Assembly: GCA_965221725.1 (NCBI GenBank)
Contig: OZ244909.1
Coordinates: 1,612,001 to 1,676,000 of the forward strand
Length of the DNA: 64,000 nt
Source: HK1 sp965221725
Lineage (GTDB): Bacteria > Pseudomonadota > Gammaproteobacteria > HK1
Reading direction: 5' to 3'
Below the pieces are notes generated by a model, which was given only the letters and a program-made list of their open reading frames with translations, was not told the DNA's origin and ran no database searches. The position numbers were made by a program, and so were the translations under genes. Positions 61,212-64,000 of the stretch are shown one piece after another. Within the stretch, counting starts at the first letter, position 1. The number at the start of each line of letters is the position of its first letter.

Positions 61212-64000
61212 CTACGGATCGAAGAAACGTCGCCCGCGTTTGAACGCAGCCGGGTCGGTCACCAGGGCAGGGAACGACCCGGTCCCCGATTCGGTCTCCG
61301 GCTCGCCCCCGGATTCGGCCATCGTCTCGGGCGTCCCCCCGGTCATCGGTTCGGGCCCCGCCTCGGTCTCCGGATCAGGCCCGGACTCAGGCCCAGGCCC
61401 GGATCCAGGCTTGGTCACCGCATCCGCGCCCTCAAACGTCGTTCCGGTGGCCGAGGGCTCGCGGCTCGAGACCGCGACGAGCAGCCCGCGGGCCGTGTCC
61501 GGGTCGGCGACGAGTTCGCGCCAGGCGCCGGCGAGATCGTCCCGGCTGACGGCCCGCACCGCCCCGAGGAGGCGTTCGCGCCGGTCGAACCCGTAGTGCT
61601 CGCGATCGATCGCGTGCCAATAGCGTTCGGTGCGCTCGTCGAGTTGCGTCTCGGCCTCCAGCAGGGTGCTCTCGACCGCGGCGCGATGGCGTTCGAACAC
61701 GGCCGGCGGCATGTCGCGAAGCACGCCGTCGAACCGACGGATGAACGCCTCCACCTCGCGGTGGAGCGCCTCGGGCGGCGCCGAGGGGGACTGAATCACC
61801 AGCGCGAGGCCCGGCACTTCGAGCAGCGGAAACAGGGTTGCGAAGACGACGTACCCGATCTCGCGCTCGGTGCGGAGTTCGTGGAAGAACCGGTTGCCCG
61901 CCGCCTGCGCGAGCAACGCCATCGTCGCCCGCTCCGGAAATCCGCGATCGCGCCCCTGGCGGTAGACGACGAGCGCATGGTCTTCGTGCCGGCTGTCGAG
62001 CCACCACGCGGTGCGCGGGCCGGGGTCCAGCCGCACGACGCGGCCGTGCGTCACCGGCACCGCCCGCATCGAGCCGAGCAGCTCGCGCTCCAGTACGCGG
62101 CCAAGCGCCTTCGCACCCTCCCCGGTGACATTCCCGTGGGCGAGGGCGACGACCGTTCCCCGCTCGAAGAAGCGCGTCGCGTACTCGCGCAGATCGTCGA
62201 GTGCGACCGCTTCGAGCGCTTCGAGCCGGGCGTCGTCGGACCAGTACGGATCGAAGAGCAACTCGCGCACCCCGCCCATCGCGCGGTCGGTCGGCCGACG
62301 CTCGCCGACGTTTCGCAGGCGCCGGGCGTACTCGGTCTTTTCCGCCTCGAACCGGTCCGCCGGCAGCGGCAGCGCGCGGAGCGTGGAGACGATACGCGCA
62401 AGCAGCAGGCCCTGCTTGTCGCTCCAGCCGGAGAGGCGCACGCCCAGCCCGCGACGGTGGCGATAGAGCGCGTGGGACTGCCCGGCCAGCGCGGCGGGAT
62501 AGGCGAACTCGTTGAGCGCATCGTTCGCCATGCGCACGAGCAGGGCGCTCAGCAGCGCGTGCCGCGGCGAATCGCCGGCGATCGGGGAGCGGATGGAGAA
62601 GTAGAAGTTCGTGCGCGGCTGCCCGAACTCCACGTCGGCGTGGTGCCACAGATCGAGGCCGGGCCGGCTCACGATGCGCTCCGGCCGGGCGACGGCTTCC
62701 GGGGCGTCGATCAGTTCGAGGTTGTCGGGCAGGAAGGGATTCGCCGCCGGCAGGGCGAACGCCTCGTCCGGCGCGGCGTCGTGCCAGCGCGCCACGGTGT
62801 CGGCCGGGACCGGAGTCAGCCGGTACGGGGCGTCGTAGAACGGATCGACCGAATCCGTGGTCACGCCCTTCGCAACCACCGTCATCAGCGCGCGATCCGG
62901 AGTGAGGAAGGAGAGAAAGCGCCGTTCCACTTCGGGGTCGAAGTCATCGAAGTGCCAGGGCGCGGTCAGCACCTCCGCGGCCGGATGGACGTGCAGGGCG
63001 GAGGCGAGCGACACCGCCCAGGACCGGGGAGCCGCCTTCTCCTGGAAGCGGAAGCCGATTCGCGCCATGCGCGCCAGCTCCTCGTGGTAGTGCGGCTCGA
63101 TGCCTCGCGCGCGAACGAGATCGAGGTACGCGAACACCGCGGCCATCACGTCGTCGCGGTGGACGAGCCCCGCTTCCGTGGCCTGGATGGTCACCCTGAA
63201 CGTCGCGAAGTCCCGGTGCCGCATGCCCGGCCCCGCGCTCAGCCCTTGCGCCCAACCCCGCGCCTTCAGCGCCGAGAGCAGGCTGCCGGGGCCTTCGTGG
63301 CCGAGGAGGTGGGAGACGAGGGTGAGCGGGTGCGCCGGTTGATACGGGCGCATCGAGGGAATCGCGAACGAGAGCGAGAGGGTGCGGAACTCCCGAATCG
63401 GCTCGATCTCGAGCCGCGCGGGCAGCAAGCCTTCCGGGTAGAGCGGCACGTCGATCCGTGGCGGATCGTAGTCGCGGCGCGGCACCGCGGCGAACCGCGC
63501 CCGAACCCAGCCCTCCAGCACCTCGAGCGGCTCGCGGCCGACCACGACGAGCTTCATCAGGTGCGACGAGTAGGTGCGCGCGTGAAAGTCGATGAGATCG
63601 TCGCGGACATCGGCGCCGGGACGGTCGGCCAGCGTCTCGGCGTTGCCCGCCAGGAATTTCGAGAGGGGATGGCGGGGGTCGAGCGCCTGGCGCCAGGCGG
63701 CGAAGCCCCGGAGCTGATCGCTGCGGCGGCGCGAGATGTACTCGGAGTGCACCACCTGGCGCTCGCGCGCGACGTACTCGCGGTCGAACCGGGGAGCGAT
63801 GAAGAACTGCGCGAAGCGGTCGAGCGCACCTTCGAGGTACCCGGCGTCGACATCGAAGAAGTAGCTGGTGTGGGCGAACGAGGTGGTGGCGTTGCTGGAA
63901 CCGCCGTGCTCGGCGAGAAATCGACCGTACTCGCCGGCGTCCGGGTACTTTTCCGTGCCGAGAAACAGCATGTGCTCCAGAAAGTGCGAGAGCCCCGCCC
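61212..64000 (-). CDS. M16 zinc protease, pitrilysin/insulinase type (5' end cut by window edge)
   Basis: 929 codons up to the right edge. The zinc motif HFLEH sits at the very edge (SHFLEHMLFLGTEKYPD), so only the N-terminal few dozen residues are missing. Further M16 blocks: NATTSFAHTSYFFDV, RERQVVHSEYISRR (third ligand region) and four repeated M16 half-domains (LLGHEGPGSLLSALKARGW, FFHELRTEREIGYVVFATLF). Periplasmic peptide degradation in relatives. The C-terminal 60 residues are a low-complexity Glu/Pro/Gly/Thr tail (GPESGPDPETEAGPEP) not found in E. coli protease III. Confidence 0.94.
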   Translation of the reverse strand, partial: AGLSHFLEHMLFLGTEKYPDAGEYGRFLAEHGGSSNATTSFAHTSYFFDVDAGYLEGALDRFAQFFIAPRFDREYVARERQVVHSEYISRRRSDQLRGFAAWRQALDPRHPLSKFLAGNAETLADRPGADVRDDLIDFHARTYSSHLMKLVVVGREPLEVLEGWVRARFAAVPRRDYDPPRIDVPLYPEGLLPARLEIEPIREFRTLSLSFAIPSMRPYQPAHPLTLVSHLLGHEGPGSLLSALKARGWAQGLSAGPGMRHRDFATFRVTIQATEAGLVHRDDVMAAVFAYLDLVRARGIEPHYHEELARMARIGFRFQEKAAPRSWAVSLASALHVHPAAEVLTAPWHFDDFDPEVERRFLSFLTPDRALMTVVAKGVTTDSVDPFYDAPYRLTPVPADTVARWHDAAPDEAFALPAANPFLPDNLELIDAPEAVARPERIVSRPGLDLWHHADVEFGQPRTNFYFSIRSPIAGDSPRHALLSALLVRMANDALNEFAYPAALAGQSHALYRHRRGLGVRLSGWSDKQGLLLARIVSTLRALPLPADRFEAEKTEYARRLRNVGERRPTDRAMGGVRELLFDPYWSDDARLEALEAVALDDLREYATRFFERGTVVALAHGNVTGEGAKALGRVLERELLGSMRAVPVTHGRVVRLDPGPRTAWWLDSRHEDHALVVYRQGRDRGFPERATMALLAQAAGNRFFHELRTEREIGYVVFATLFPLLEVPGLALVIQSPSAPPEALHREVEAFIRRFDGVLRDMPPAVFERHRAAVESTLLEAETQLDERTERYWHAIDREHYGFDRRERLLGAVRAVSRDDLAGAWRELVADPDTARGLLVAVSSREPSATGTTFEGADAVTKPGSGPGPESGPDPETEAGPEPMTGGTPETMAESGGEPETESGTGSFPALVTDPAAFKRGRRFFDP

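Overview
The window is high-GC DNA (roughly two thirds G+C by eye) from a Gram-negative bacterium, most likely an uncultured gammaproteobacterium. Supporting genes are SecB, DjlA, an FkpA/Mip-type PPIase, RF3, GDH-180-type glutamate dehydrogenase, Ada-like AraC/alkyltransferase and three trimeric-type porins. I cannot name the genus. Housekeeping blocks alternate with accessory DNA rich in paralogue arrays, toxin-antitoxin pairs, nuclease families and in-frame minisatellites, a mix often seen in host-associated or biofilm bacteria (inference).

Layout. 0-3 kb: 5' part of NAD-glutamate dehydrogenase, a tiny membrane protein, secB. 3-17 kb: accessory region with a porin, a methyltransferase that overlaps an integrase tail to tail, then a porin / coiled-coil-gene / Rpn nuclease / coiled-coil-gene / porin block in which the two outer porins are inverted. 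About ten copies of a small membrane-anchored coiled-coil gene family lie between 1.9 and 17 kb, most with the same upstream promoter-like module. 17-22 kb: djlA, trpDC, an OsmC-like protein and small membrane proteins, with two copies of a MITE-like repeat. 22-30 kb: a peptide ABC transporter (two permeases, binding protein, fused double ATPase) interrupted by a divergent RelB/YafQ-type pair; the ATPase gene is preceded by an 11-residue-repeat protein and a membrane protein, joined by ATGA overlaps. 30-32 kb: argH, rsmE. 32-48 kb: accessory island with tandem AAA/PD-(D/E)XK genes, vapBC, a surface lipoprotein split by an amber codon, a low-GC DUF3800 gene between 108-bp direct repeats, duplicated Uma2-type nucleases, parDE, a 2OG-Fe(II) oxygenase and a nucleotidyltransferase TA pair. 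48-54 kb: complete branched-chain-amino-acid-type ABC transporter, then a PlsC-like acyltransferase. 54-56 kb: gene debris (IS4-type transposase end, C-terminal remnant) and a DUF1640-like protein. 56-64 kb: FKBP, prfC, csp, Ada-like protein and a pitrilysin-type M16 protease cut by the right edge.

The most unusual feature is the coiled-coil family. Intact copies (and one frameshifted copy) keep the same N-terminal membrane segment and C-terminal cap and differ in length only by whole 7- or 11-residue blocks, the two insert sizes that keep coiled-coil phase. The 11-residue-repeat protein nested in the transporter operon is the second candidate for an undescribed component. No tRNA, rRNA or CRISPR array was seen.
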